From assembly GCA_016281385.1 (NCBI GenBank), contig JAEEIN010000176.1:1-43141 (forward strand): a DNA stretch of 43,141 bases, written 5' to 3'. Shown piece by piece: positions 1 to 8,351 of the stretch (its first letter is position 1; each line of letters opens with the position of its first letter). Origin of the DNA: Lachnospiraceae bacterium. Lineage in GTDB: Bacteria > Bacillota > Clostridia > Lachnospirales > Lachnospiraceae. The notes beneath the pieces were generated by a model. It saw nothing but the letters and a program-made list of their open reading frames with translations, was not told where the DNA came from and did no database searches. The translations under genes were made by a program, and so were the position numbers.

Positions 1-523
1 CGCTCCATGCCTCGCATCTCTCTCCAACGAGTTTAAAGTTCCTGTAATCGAATTCCTGAATATAGATGGTGTTGTCACCAAAGAATCTGGGACCGTTTAC
101 ATTGTCGTGTGTTCCGCAATAATAACACTTCCCGTCATCATCAAAGAAAAGGCTGGGATCGATTCCATCAGCTCCCTCGATATAATGAGGCTCGCTCCAG
201 GGGCCTTCGGGATTCTCAGCCGTTATGACAAAGTTTCCGCCGTGGGAAACATTTGTACAGATTATATAGAATAAACCGTCGTAATATCTTATGGTGGGGG
301 CAAAGAGTCCCTGGGATACTCCCGCGTTATCCAGAACAAGCTGGGACGGTCTGTCCATTGCGTTTCCTATCTGCTCCCAATGAGCCAGATCCTTACTGTG
401 CATAATGGGAAGTCCCGGGAAATATGCAAAAGTGGAATTGACCAGATAAAAGTCGTCATTCACCGCACAGATGGACGGATCGGGATAAAAACCCGAAAGT
501 ATGGGATTCTTTGCTGTAACCAT
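1..523 (-). CDS. GH43 beta-xylosidase (subfamily 11-like), C-terminus cut by window edge
   Basis: This is the first 174 codons of a glycoside hydrolase family 43 enzyme; the gene continues beyond base 1. The start is the ATG at 523-521, preceded by a strong GGAGGAG site. The N-terminus reads NPILSGFYPDPS, the five-bladed-propeller opening of GH43, with Asp15 as the expected catalytic base. The IDPS segment gives Asp122 as the expected pKa-modulating Asp. The catalytic acid Glu, usually near residue 185, lies outside the window. No signal peptide is present, so it should act in the cytoplasm on imported xylo-oligosaccharides. The spacing of motifs resembles XynB/SXA-type beta-xylosidases, though an arabinofuranosidase or bifunctional enzyme is possible. 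It follows the ABC operon by only 27 bp with no terminator seen, so it may be co-transcribed. Confidence 0.88.
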   Translation of the reverse strand, partial: MVTAKNPILSGFYPDPSICAVNDDFYLVNSTFAYFPGLPIMHSKDLAHWEQIGNAMDRPSQLVLDNAGVSQGLFAPTIRYYDGLFYIICTNVSHGGNFVITAENPEGPWSEPHYIEGADGIDPSLFFDDDGKCYYCGTHDNVNGPRFFGDNTIYIQEFDYRNFKLVGERCEAWS

Positions 524-550
524 AAAAATTCTCCTCCTCAGATGTCATTA

Positions 551-1429
551 TCAGGGTTTTGTGATAATGATCTCATTGTCTTTCTTTGCAATCTTAACCT
601 TATTGTCGCTTAATTCAAGTCCCTCGATGAGTTCCGCAGGGATCTGGACACGTCCCGCCCTGTCAAGGACAGCGTATTCATCCTGAGTATCCTCTGCTCT
701 CCAGTCGATGTTCGTTTCCTTAAGTCTGTCTGCGTACTTCTCCTTAAGCACTCTCTCGGAACTGATCTTACCGTCGCGTATGGCTATAACACGGCGAACC
801 TTCTTTGAAAGGGTCATGTCGTGGGTAACGATAAGGATGGTCTGTCCGTTCCTGTTAAGTTCAGTGAACACATCAAAGATGAAGTCCGCTGTCTTAAAGT
901 CTACACTACCTGTGGGCTCGTCCGCAAGAAGAAGCTTCGGTGAATTTGCAAGAGCGATGGCAATTGCGATACGCTGCTGCTCACCACCGGATAACATGTT
1001 CATCCTGTTGTGCTTCTTGTGGCTCATTCCAACCATTTCAAGAAGTTCAAGAGCCTTGTCGTGCTTATGCTTCGTGTTTGATAAATTCATGGGAAGCATT
1101 ACGTTTTCAATGGCAGAAAGGAAAGGAAGCATGTTACGTCCGTTGTTCTGCCATACGAATCCTACAGTGTCGCGCTTATAAAGAACAAGCTCCTTCTCGC
1201 TCATTGTGAAAAGGTTCTGTCCCGCTACACGAAGTGAACCGGCACTGGGCTTGTCCAGTCCGCCTATCATGTTAAGGAAGGTGGATTTACCGGAACCTGA
1301 GTTACCGATTATTGCGGTGAGTTCTCCCGTTTCCACGGTAAGATCCAGTCCCTGAAGTGCCAGCACTTCCGTTTCTTTTGTCTTATAAATCTTTACGAGG
1401 CCGTCGGCCCTGATCATCTCTTCAGCCAT
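551..1429 (-). CDS. MacB-type ABC ATPase with C-terminal AbrB/SpoVT-like domain
   Basis: This 292-residue protein is an ATP-binding subunit of an FtsX/MacB-class ABC transporter. Walker A is GNSGSGKST at residues 42-50, the signature is LSGGEQQR at 146-153, and Walker B is LLLADEPTG at 166-174. The ATPase fold normally ends near residue 225. Here an extra tail follows, and residues 256-292 begin DRAGRVQIPAELIEGLEL and continue as alternating short strands. That matches the swapped-hairpin AbrB/MazE/SpoVT pattern (x-D-x-x-G-R-V-x-I-P). The tail may bind DNA, or may only be a dimerisation or regulatory module; that is inference. The gene overlaps the stop of the preceding ATPase gene by 8 bp and has a GAGAGG site. 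It is the last transporter gene of the operon. Confidence 0.9.
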   Translation of the reverse strand: MAEEMIRADGLVKIYKTKETEVLALQGLDLTVETGELTAIIGNSGSGKSTFLNMIGGLDKPSAGSLRVAGQNLFTMSEKELVLYKRDTVGFVWQNNGRNMLPFLSAIENVMLPMNLSNTKHKHDKALELLEMVGMSHKKHNRMNMLSGGEQQRIAIAIALANSPKLLLADEPTGSVDFKTADFIFDVFTELNRNGQTILIVTHDMTLSKKVRRVIAIRDGKISSERVLKEKYADRLKETNIDWRAEDTQDEYAVLDRAGRVQIPAELIEGLELSDNKVKIAKKDNEIIITKP

Positions 1430-2105
1430 TTATCCTCTCCCCGTTTTCAAGTTCTATTATCTCGTCGGCGGCACCCATCAGACCTACGTCATGTGTGGTC
1501 ATAAGAATGGTGATGCCCTCTCTTCTTGTCATTTCCTTAAATATCTCCGTAACCTTTGCAGCCATCTGGGAATCCAGCTCTGCCGTAGGCTCATCCGCAA
1601 GGATGAGCTTGGGGCCGTGGGCAATGGATCTGGCAATGGCAACTCTCTGCTGCTCACCACCGGACATCTCTGCGGGCATGTGGTTCATACGGTTTGCAAG
1701 TCCCACCATACGAAGACATTCCTCGACTCTCTTATCCCTTTCCTTCGAAGGCTTGATTCCTGCCATTCGCATGGAAAATTCCACGTTCTGGAATGCATTT
1801 AATGAAGGGATCAGTGAAACCGACTGGAAAACAAAGCCCAGTTCCTTTCTTCTTAACTCTTCCCTTTCATAAAGCGACATTCCCTTGATGGGGGTTCCGT
1901 TTAAGGAAACGCTGCCCGTGGTGGGATCGTCAAGGGTTCCTATAATGTTCATGAGTGTTGTTTTTCCTGAACCGGAACGTCCCTTAAGGATCGCAAAGGT
2001 TCCGGCTTCAACCTGGGCAGTAACACCCTTTAAAGCCGTAAACTCGCCTCCCGGAACAGGAAACACTCTCGTGATCTCTTTTGCGTCAATAACCAAATTA
2101 CTCAT
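1422..2105 (-). CDS. ABC transporter ATPase, MacB/LolD family
   Basis: This 227-residue protein is a normal-length ATPase of the MacB/LolD/BceA class. Walker A is GRSGSGKTT at residues 42-50. The signature MSGGEQQR and Walker B LILADEPTAELD follow at the usual spacing. Its start codon shares one base with the stop of the upstream permease gene (TAATG), which implies translational coupling. Together with the neighbouring ATPase it could form a heterodimer that powers the single large permease, since two different ATPases are encoded with one permease. The substrate is unknown. Families of this kind move lipids, peptides or antibiotics rather than sugars. Confidence 0.93.
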   Translation of the reverse strand: MSNLVIDAKEITRVFPVPGGEFTALKGVTAQVEAGTFAILKGRSGSGKTTLMNIIGTLDDPTTGSVSLNGTPIKGMSLYEREELRRKELGFVFQSVSLIPSLNAFQNVEFSMRMAGIKPSKERDKRVEECLRMVGLANRMNHMPAEMSGGEQQRVAIARSIAHGPKLILADEPTAELDSQMAAKVTEIFKEMTRREGITILMTTHDVGLMGAADEIIELENGERING

Positions 2106-4906
2106 TATTCTTCACCTAACTTCAGTGCCTTTGTAACATTCATCTTAAAGAGGATTCCCACAAGTACGCACATGGATATGATCATTACGGCGCAGATGAC
2201 ACCGTAGAGTCTGTACATATCCGATGCCACTGTGATCAGTCTCATGGGAAGAGCCTGGTCCTTGGAAGCGTATGCCTGCTGAAGGATGGGCACAAACATT
2301 TTTGATGTAAGCTTACCGATTCCGATACCCGCAAGTATGGAGAATACACCTGAGAAGATCTGCTCGTTTATAAGCATGTGGAAGATCTCTCCTTTGTGGA
2401 AACCGGTGGCACGAAGTACACCGAAGATAAGCTCTCTTTCACGTATGGACATTACCCAGTAGATCAGGTAACCCACCGCGCACAGTATGATCGTAACAAC
2501 AAAGCCCATGGTAAGGACACCGTTGGTACCCTGAAGAAGGGGATCTTCAAGTGTTGCGTTCATTCTGTCGCCTGCGTTTACATACTTCTTAAGGGATACG
2601 TTGTTGTCGTCGATCCATTTGATAAGCTCGTTTGCGGTAGCTTCGGGTTTAAGCTTTACCCATACCTCGTAAGGGAAGGTTCCGCAGCGCTTATTAAGAT
2701 AATCAAAATGCGCAACAACAAGGTAGTTGTCCCTTGTATAAGCGGTTCCGTCGGGGTTCAGTCCATTCTCCGTCTGCTGATAGCAGGGGAAGTAATCGAT
2801 GAAGCCCACGATCTTACCGGTCACGTTCTTGCCCTTTGAGTTGGTGACCGTAAGGATATCTCCCACGTTGTAACCTAACTTGGTGTTAAAGTTCGTGGAA
2901 AGAAGGTATCCGTCCTCTACCGCAGCAAGTTCGTTTAAGTACTCGTAGTAGGGTTTATCAAGGAAGGATCTGTCCACCATTGTGATGGAACCGAATTCCT
3001 TGGTGTGGATTCCCATAAGGTTTACGGTGAACTTCTCGTTTGAGCTTCCGCTCACCGTTGCATCGGTGTCGTTGATGACTCTGGTGAAGCTCTCCGCTAT
3101 GGAAAGGTTGTTGTATTTCATATAATCGGGAACGATGTATTCACCGGTATAGATACCGTTTCTGTCCTGGATCTCAACCCAGGATTCCTTTAAGATGACA
3201 TCACTTCCCGAAAGGTATTCGGTATTCTCAATGGCGTTGGCAAGTATTGTTCTTGCAACGGTTGCGTGGTACATACCAAGGGAAACCGTCATGATAAGGA
3301 ACAGCATGATAAGCTGCTGCTTACGTCCGTTCTTTATGTTCTCCATAAAGGATACGTGGCTTGCGGGACCCCATTTGTTCTTGCCGATGGTGTAAATGAG
3401 CTTAACGATATGGGGCTGCAGTCTTAAGAAGAACAAACCTGCACCAACTATGAACAGAGATGAGCTTAAGTAAAGAAGCGGATCCAGGCTCTCGCCTGCC
3501 ATAACGGCATTTGAAAGATCCTTCATGTTCTTGTTGAAGGAATAGTATCCGTAAAGGGATGCGCCCAGTAAGAGCACATCAACAAAAAGCTTCTCCCAAA
3601 GTGCCTTTCTCTTTAAAGCCTTTGACTGCTTTAAGTTAACTATGGTCACTCTGCTGTGCTTGATAGAAGGAATGGTGATGCTGAGTAAGCATACCAGGAT
3701 CGCACAGAGTGCATAGATAAATGTTTCTTTCGTATATGCAACTTCAAGAGCCGATGAAAAGTTAAACTCCAGGAAGTTTCTCGTTGATCCTAAGATCTTG
3801 GCAAACAATGCTCCCAAAGGAAGTCCCACGATGGCACCGGTCAAGGTGATCAAAAGTCCCTGATAAAAATACAGTCTGATGATCTGGAAGCTTGAGCTGC
3901 CTCGGCTCTTTATAACGGAGATCTCGTTCTTCTCCATTTCGTACATCTGCCCAGATATCATCAGAAGGAAGGCAGCAAGCATTGCAAGGACCGGAACCTG
4001 TAAGATGATCAGGGTTGCGGATATACGTGAAACCTTTACATTGTAGTCATCGATGACCTTCATGTATTTGGGCTCTGAAAGAACCTTCTTGTAAGGGCTG
4101 TCGTTTAAGTAATAATTCGTACGTTCAACCAGGCCCTTGATATCTCCCGCCTTAAGCTTTGAATAATCAAACAGGCAGTTGAAGGTGAGCTTGATATTAA
4201 ACTTGCCCGCATTGTCGCCTGTAAAATACTCTCTGAAAACATTCTGATCGCAGATAAGATAATCTTCCATCTTTTCAGGCTTTATCTGCCAGAAGTATCC
4301 CGAATCGTCACTTGCGTCAAAAACACCCACAACAACAACCTTCAAAGGCTGCTTGTCCGCCGTTTTAAGCTCGTCAAAGGTGAATTTTTCTCCCACCAGA
4401 ACTCCCTTGGATATAAGGGCCGACTGACTGACTATGACTTCGATATATCCGTCGTCGGTAACTCCCTTTTCCGAGAAAGGTTCACCGTAGATGATGTCAG
4501 CATGTTCAAGAACATCATCAATGGAAGTAAGCTTGACTCCCAAAGACTGAGCCTCTCCTCTCTTTGTGTCTGAGCTCATGGTTGCCGATGCAAGGTTCAT
4601 GATAAAGAATGTATCGGTCTTGTCGACCTTCATGTATTCATAAAAACTCTTGGGGAAATCCTCCATTTTCGCAAGAGTCTTTCCTCCCGCCTCCTTCATT
4701 GAAGAGGTGGTACCCGTAACGATTGCGGGCCATTTTCCTTCGGATACTATGTAGGATTCAAATTCATCCGTAAGCATCCTGTTATATGCGGCAGATCTGT
4801 AGATGGGGAAGCTGACAACGGTTGCCGTCAGTAATATACATCCCAGTAACAGACATACATTCATCCACTTTTTATGCCACAATTTTTCCAGCATTATTCC
4901 AAGCAT
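2105..4906 (-). CDS. Large FtsX/MacB-type ABC permease
   Basis: This is an integral membrane permease of about 933 residues with two FtsX-like halves. A first transmembrane helix (LLLGCILLTATVVSF) is followed by a large extracellular domain. A first FtsX core (residues near 310-390) contains the cytoplasmic segment MEKNEISVIKSRG. Two or three more helices follow, then a second extracellular domain and a C-terminal FtsX core with RERELIFGVLRATGF. The start was set at the ATG at 4906, which has AGAAGGAAC six bases upstream. A longer form from 4942 would overlap the adaptor gene by 49 bp, and an ATG at 4894 would form TAATG with the upstream stop. Twice the usual FtsX length suggests one polypeptide supplies both membrane halves. 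The substrate cannot be read from sequence. Confidence 0.9.
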   Translation of the reverse strand: MLGIMLEKLWHKKWMNVCLLLGCILLTATVVSFPIYRSAAYNRMLTDEFESYIVSEGKWPAIVTGTTSSMKEAGGKTLAKMEDFPKSFYEYMKVDKTDTFFIMNLASATMSSDTKRGEAQSLGVKLTSIDDVLEHADIIYGEPFSEKGVTDDGYIEVIVSQSALISKGVLVGEKFTFDELKTADKQPLKVVVVGVFDASDDSGYFWQIKPEKMEDYLICDQNVFREYFTGDNAGKFNIKLTFNCLFDYSKLKAGDIKGLVERTNYYLNDSPYKKVLSEPKYMKVIDDYNVKVSRISATLIILQVPVLAMLAAFLLMISGQMYEMEKNEISVIKSRGSSSFQIIRLYFYQGLLITLTGAIVGLPLGALFAKILGSTRNFLEFNFSSALEVAYTKETFIYALCAILVCLLSITIPSIKHSRVTIVNLKQSKALKRKALWEKLFVDVLLLGASLYGYYSFNKNMKDLSNAVMAGESLDPLLYLSSSLFIVGAGLFFLRLQPHIVKLIYTIGKNKWGPASHVSFMENIKNGRKQQLIMLFLIMTVSLGMYHATVARTILANAIENTEYLSGSDVILKESWVEIQDRNGIYTGEYIVPDYMKYNNLSIAESFTRVINDTDATVSGSSNEKFTVNLMGIHTKEFGSITMVDRSFLDKPYYEYLNELAAVEDGYLLSTNFNTKLGYNVGDILTVTNSKGKNVTGKIVGFIDYFPCYQQTENGLNPDGTAYTRDNYLVVAHFDYLNKRCGTFPYEVWVKLKPEATANELIKWIDDNNVSLKKYVNAGDRMNATLEDPLLQGTNGVLTMGFVVTIILCAVGYLIYWVMSIRERELIFGVLRATGFHKGEIFHMLINEQIFSGVFSILAGIGIGKLTSKMFVPILQQAYASKDQALPMRLITVASDMYRLYGVICAVMIISMCVLVGILFKMNVTKALKLGEE

Positions 4907-7017
4907 ATCTTTGTTCCTTCTGAAAGCCCTTCTATAACCCAATAATTTGTGGAGTCGGAGCCGCCGGCTATAAAGCTCTTTACGGTCTTAACTCCGTTTT
5001 CCTCAACGGTAACATAGGTGATACCGTCAACTACCGTTACCGCACTCTTCGGTACCAGCACAACGTCATTGACTTCTCTCACGGAAGCCTTCACCGAGAA
5101 TGAGGTTCTTGTCCACCATCCGTCGGCGCCTATATTTGATTCAGCCATTCTCTTAAGATCTTCGGATGAAACCTGGATCAGCGTATAGTCATTCTTCAGT
5201 TCGTCGCTGAGAGCCCAGGAAGAAACCGTTACAACCGATCCCTTCGATACAACACTCTGTCCCGAGCCGTCCTTGTAGCTTATGTCCGCTTCATTTCCGC
5301 AGGTAAGCTGTCCTGATTTATCCTCGACAACAACATAGCAGTTATCTTCCTTGGAAATAATTGCAACCCATGCATTCTTAAGAAGGATATCTCCCTCTTC
5401 GAAGTTGCGAACATCGGTTATGATGCCGTCATAGGGAGCAACTATTTCTGTCTTTGCTGCGTCGCTCTTCATTTCGGAAACCTGTTTATTAAGTTCCGCT
5501 ATGTATTCGCGCTTTGCCTTGATCTGACGCTTGTTCTTCTCCTCACCGCCTTTGATGAGTTCCTGAAGATCTTCATTTGCTCTTAAGATCGTGCGTTCTT
5601 TACGCCTTATGGAGAGGTCGTCCGCCGTAACCCAGATGGTGGCAATGACCTGTCCCTTTTCAACACGCTGGTTGCGCTTTACATTTACTTCTTTAACATA
5701 AGCAGTACCCCACTCGATGGGATTTCTTACATACTGCTGATTTGAGTAGAACAGATAACCCGTTGCGGAGAAATCCGTTGAAACGCTTCCCTTTGTAAGG
5801 GTTGCGGTCTTTGTTTGGTCAGTGCTCTTTATATCCGCAAGGACCTGCTCGCCTTCGGAAAGTCCCGTAAGGATCTCGGTATACATTCCGGCTTTGATAC
5901 CGGTCTTAACCTGTCTCTTAACGTTTCCTTCACCGCTCTTTACATAAACAAATGGACCTTCGTCATCCTTGTTGAGTGCTTCGTTGGGAACCGTTAATGT
6001 ATCAAGGCTCTGCCTGTTCACAATGAGAATGAGCACATAATCACCGGCCTTCAGTTCTCCCGCAGGATCACTTATGCGGAATGTTGACTTTGCATCGGCA
6101 ACGGAGGTTATTGTCGCATTTGCCTCAGGCTCAACAAATTCGACCTCATAGCGCTTTCCGTTTGAGAAACCGAAAACTTCGATGGCCCTCTTTACATCAC
6201 TTGTGATGATGTAATCGGTCTTTACCACCATATCGGTAAAATCTCCCACTGCCGCTACGGGAACATCCCTTGAAACCCACTCGTTCATGTCAAAGAATCT
6301 GATTCCAACAACTTTTCCGTCGATCTTTGAAGAAACAACAACGTCCTCACGATTGATGGCAAGTCTGTTAAGCCTTGTGTTGTAATGAGCAAGATCCAGT
6401 TCGTAGTTATCCGTACGTTCCTTAATGTCCTGCTCCAGATTCTCTCTTTCTGCTACAGCCTTTACGTAATTATAGATACAGCTGCCGGTATCGTATTCTC
6501 CGGCTGTTTTGTTGTAAGCAGCAATTTCTTCTTCGGTCCAGCCTTCGATATTCTTTGCGATATCGCCCCAGTACTTTTCGGCAGCCTTTGCAACCGCAAG
6601 CCTTTCGTTGTACTCTTCCATATCCTCATTGTAGGATTCCTTGAGTGCGGAAATGGATTCTTTTACACTCTTGACCTCTTCGTCAAGTTTTTCCGTAGAG
6701 GCGTTTACAAGAGCATCACCCTTGCTGACCGTATTTCCGGGAAGGTTCGCATAAGTTGAAAAGTTCTGATCCGTGGGGAAGGAGTATTCATAAACCGTGG
6801 GAACGACCTTACCGTTTAACTGTGTATAGGTCTTCATGTCCCTTCTCTCAACCGTTGCATAGGTTTCGGTACTTCCAACAGGATCGATAAGTTCAACCGA
6901 ACTTTCCTCTGTTTCGCTTTGTTTCTGTCCGCACCCGGCCAATGCCGTTCCCGATACTGCCATAGAAAGAACCAGCATATACACCGATGCGTTACGTATG
7001 AATTTTTTTAACATCAT
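4894..7017 (-). CDS. Double-length HlyD/MFP-type adaptor lipoprotein
   Basis: This 707-residue secreted protein begins with a lipoprotein signal whose lipobox is LAGC (Cys29). It carries two successive membrane-fusion-protein modules. The first has a coiled coil near residues 100-215 between lipoyl-like halves, ending in VVSSKIDGKVVGIRF, followed by beta-barrel segments to about residue 390. The second begins near residue 420 (TAYVKEVNVKRNQRVEKGQVIATI), has a coiled coil of about 55 residues, and returns with IVAPYDGIITDVRNFEEGD. Adaptors of this class are usually 350-400 residues, so this looks like a tandem fusion. It starts in a 4-bp ATGA overlap with the preceding adaptor gene. It likely sits outside the membrane next to the FtsX permease. 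No outer membrane is expected in this organism. Confidence 0.88.
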   Translation of the reverse strand: MMLKKFIRNASVYMLVLSMAVSGTALAGCGQKQSETEESSVELIDPVGSTETYATVERRDMKTYTQLNGKVVPTVYEYSFPTDQNFSTYANLPGNTVSKGDALVNASTEKLDEEVKSVKESISALKESYNEDMEEYNERLAVAKAAEKYWGDIAKNIEGWTEEEIAAYNKTAGEYDTGSCIYNYVKAVAERENLEQDIKERTDNYELDLAHYNTRLNRLAINREDVVVSSKIDGKVVGIRFFDMNEWVSRDVPVAAVGDFTDMVVKTDYIITSDVKRAIEVFGFSNGKRYEVEFVEPEANATITSVADAKSTFRISDPAGELKAGDYVLILIVNRQSLDTLTVPNEALNKDDEGPFVYVKSGEGNVKRQVKTGIKAGMYTEILTGLSEGEQVLADIKSTDQTKTATLTKGSVSTDFSATGYLFYSNQQYVRNPIEWGTAYVKEVNVKRNQRVEKGQVIATIWVTADDLSIRRKERTILRANEDLQELIKGGEEKNKRQIKAKREYIAELNKQVSEMKSDAAKTEIVAPYDGIITDVRNFEEGDILLKNAWVAIISKEDNCYVVVEDKSGQLTCGNEADISYKDGSGQSVVSKGSVVTVSSWALSDELKNDYTLIQVSSEDLKRMAESNIGADGWWTRTSFSVKASVREVNDVVLVPKSAVTVVDGITYVTVEENGVKTVKSFIAGGSDSTNYWVIEGLSEGTKICLE

Positions 7018-8084
7018 TTTTTCACTACCTTTTCGCCCTCGGCAAGGCCATCTATGATTTCTACCCTTTCGTCACCGAAAAGACCGATCGTAATATATTT
7101 AATGGTCCTGATATTGTCTTCGTTAAGCATGTAAACAAATGCTTCATCTCCTGCAATATGTACCACATCCTTGGGAAGAGAAAGTACATGTGACTTCTGA
7201 TCTTCAATTATGGAAATGGTTCCGCGGGTTCCTACATCGATCACCGCATTGTCAGGGCCTGTATAAACCACAAACTTCATTGAGTCTGTCCAGTTTTCCA
7301 TTTCATAAGGAAGAAGAACATAATCTCCCGCAGCCGATGAGAAAGGAATATTCATATCCACCATCTGACCTTCTTTGAAAAGATGCTTGAACTCCGTTCC
7401 TTCAACCTCGAACTTACAGTCCGTGCTGTCAACGATGTTCATGATAACCGCATCAGCCTTTGAGGTAGAACCTTCAAGGTTCTTCTTAAGCTTGTAAACA
7501 ACCCCATCGAATTCTGCGTAAAGACGGCTTTCTTTAAGTTCCTTGCGTTTTCTTGAAAGTTCCTCACGGTCAAATTCCAGTTCGTCGTTTGTAAGTACCT
7601 TCAAACGCTCATAGCTGTCCTTTGTTGCCTGAACTCTGTCTGCATATGACTGACTTGCATAATCATAATGCTGATAAAGGAAAACATCCTGAACCGCAAG
7701 ACCTGCTTCTACATCATAATTGGCAAGCTTTAATTCGTTTTTCTTTACCTTGTATTCAAGTTCTTCTATCTGCGCCTCCAGCTCGGAAGAAGAAAGCTCG
7801 CATAAAAGATCTCCCTTTTTGACTACATCGCCCTCTTCAACATAAACCTTGTCCACATATCTTCCCGTTACGTTAAAGGAAACTTCCTGTGCATTTGACT
7901 GGGAATATGTGCAATCGATCTTTCTGGTAAGAATGACATCGTCATAGGTTACCTGAACGAGGCTGTAGGATACAACCTCTTCTTCTGAATCAACCATGAC
8001 AAGAGGAGCTTCTTCCGTTTTACCGCAGCCGCAAAGAAGAAACGCGGCCAAAGTGATTGGTAATAATTTCTTTTTGAATCTCAT
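7014..8084 (-). CDS. HlyD/MFP-type adaptor lipoprotein of the ABC operon
   Basis: This 356-residue periplasmic-adaptor-like protein is first in the five-gene efflux-type operon. The N-terminus is a hydrophobic export signal ending in LLCGC, with Cys20 (or Cys18) as the likely lipidation site. The lipoyl-like half GRYVDKVYVEEGDVVKKGD is followed by a coiled coil at roughly residues 105-190, the return half ESRLYAEFDGVVYKL, then beta-barrel and membrane-proximal domains ending GLAEGEKVVKK. That is the MacA/HlyD order. Its stop overlaps the start of the larger adaptor gene (ATGA). In Gram-positive bacteria such adaptors accompany FtsX-type permeases in export or resistance transporters. The cargo here is unknown. 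Confidence 0.9.
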   Translation of the reverse strand: MRFKKKLLPITLAAFLLCGCGKTEEAPLVMVDSEEEVVSYSLVQVTYDDVILTRKIDCTYSQSNAQEVSFNVTGRYVDKVYVEEGDVVKKGDLLCELSSSELEAQIEELEYKVKKNELKLANYDVEAGLAVQDVFLYQHYDYASQSYADRVQATKDSYERLKVLTNDELEFDREELSRKRKELKESRLYAEFDGVVYKLKKNLEGSTSKADAVIMNIVDSTDCKFEVEGTEFKHLFKEGQMVDMNIPFSSAAGDYVLLPYEMENWTDSMKFVVYTGPDNAVIDVGTRGTISIIEDQKSHVLSLPKDVVHIAGDEAFVYMLNEDNIRTIKYITIGLFGDERVEIIDGLAEGEKVVKK

Positions 8085-8140
8085 TTCTGTTTACTCCGTT
8101 TTTTTGCCTGTGTAAGGCCTTTCATTTCTTTATGACCTTA

Positions 8141-8167
8141 CTTATAATACATTCTTATGTCAATCAA
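8141..8167 (-). promoter_or_regulatory. Candidate promoter of the MFP-ABC operon
   Basis: On the minus strand TTGATT (8167-8162) lies 15 bases before TATAAG (8146-8141), about 57 bases upstream of the first adaptor gene. A perfect TTGACA overlaps it (8163-8158) but has only a weak TAAGGT at 17 bases. A 6-bp inverted repeat, GTAAGG at 8112-8117 and CCTTAC at 8136-8141, overlaps the proposed -10 and could be an operator. The terminator of the preceding gene sits just upstream, so a promoter is needed here. The exact hexamers are uncertain. Confidence 0.4.
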
Positions 8168-8273
8168 TTCCTATTAATTCTTGCTATTTTCATGACCCTT
8201 TTTGCGAAGAACTGTGAACATTTTGTGAAAATTATTAACGGATTATTAGCAGAATGGATATTTATTAAAGCAG

Positions 8274-8314
8274 AAATTAAAAAGAAGACAGCGCCCGGAA
8301 AACACTGTCTTCTT
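8274..8314 (-). terminator. Rho-independent terminator after the solute-binding lipoprotein gene
   Basis: A perfect 10-bp stem pairs AAGAAGACAG (8282-8291) with CTGTCTTCTT (8305-8314) around a 13-base loop. On the minus strand it is followed by a T-rich run, TTTAATTT. It lies 38 bases past the stop of the solute-binding gene at 8352 and closes the nine-gene transport block. Confidence 0.8.
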
Positions 8315-8351
8315 ATTAATTATGTTATTTGTTGATAGTTACAAAGCTAAA

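Noticed and set aside
4907-4942. Longer N-terminus for the FtsX permease starting at 4942
   Set aside because: Would overlap the upstream gene by 49 bp; the ATG at 4906 has a well-placed AGAAGGAAC.
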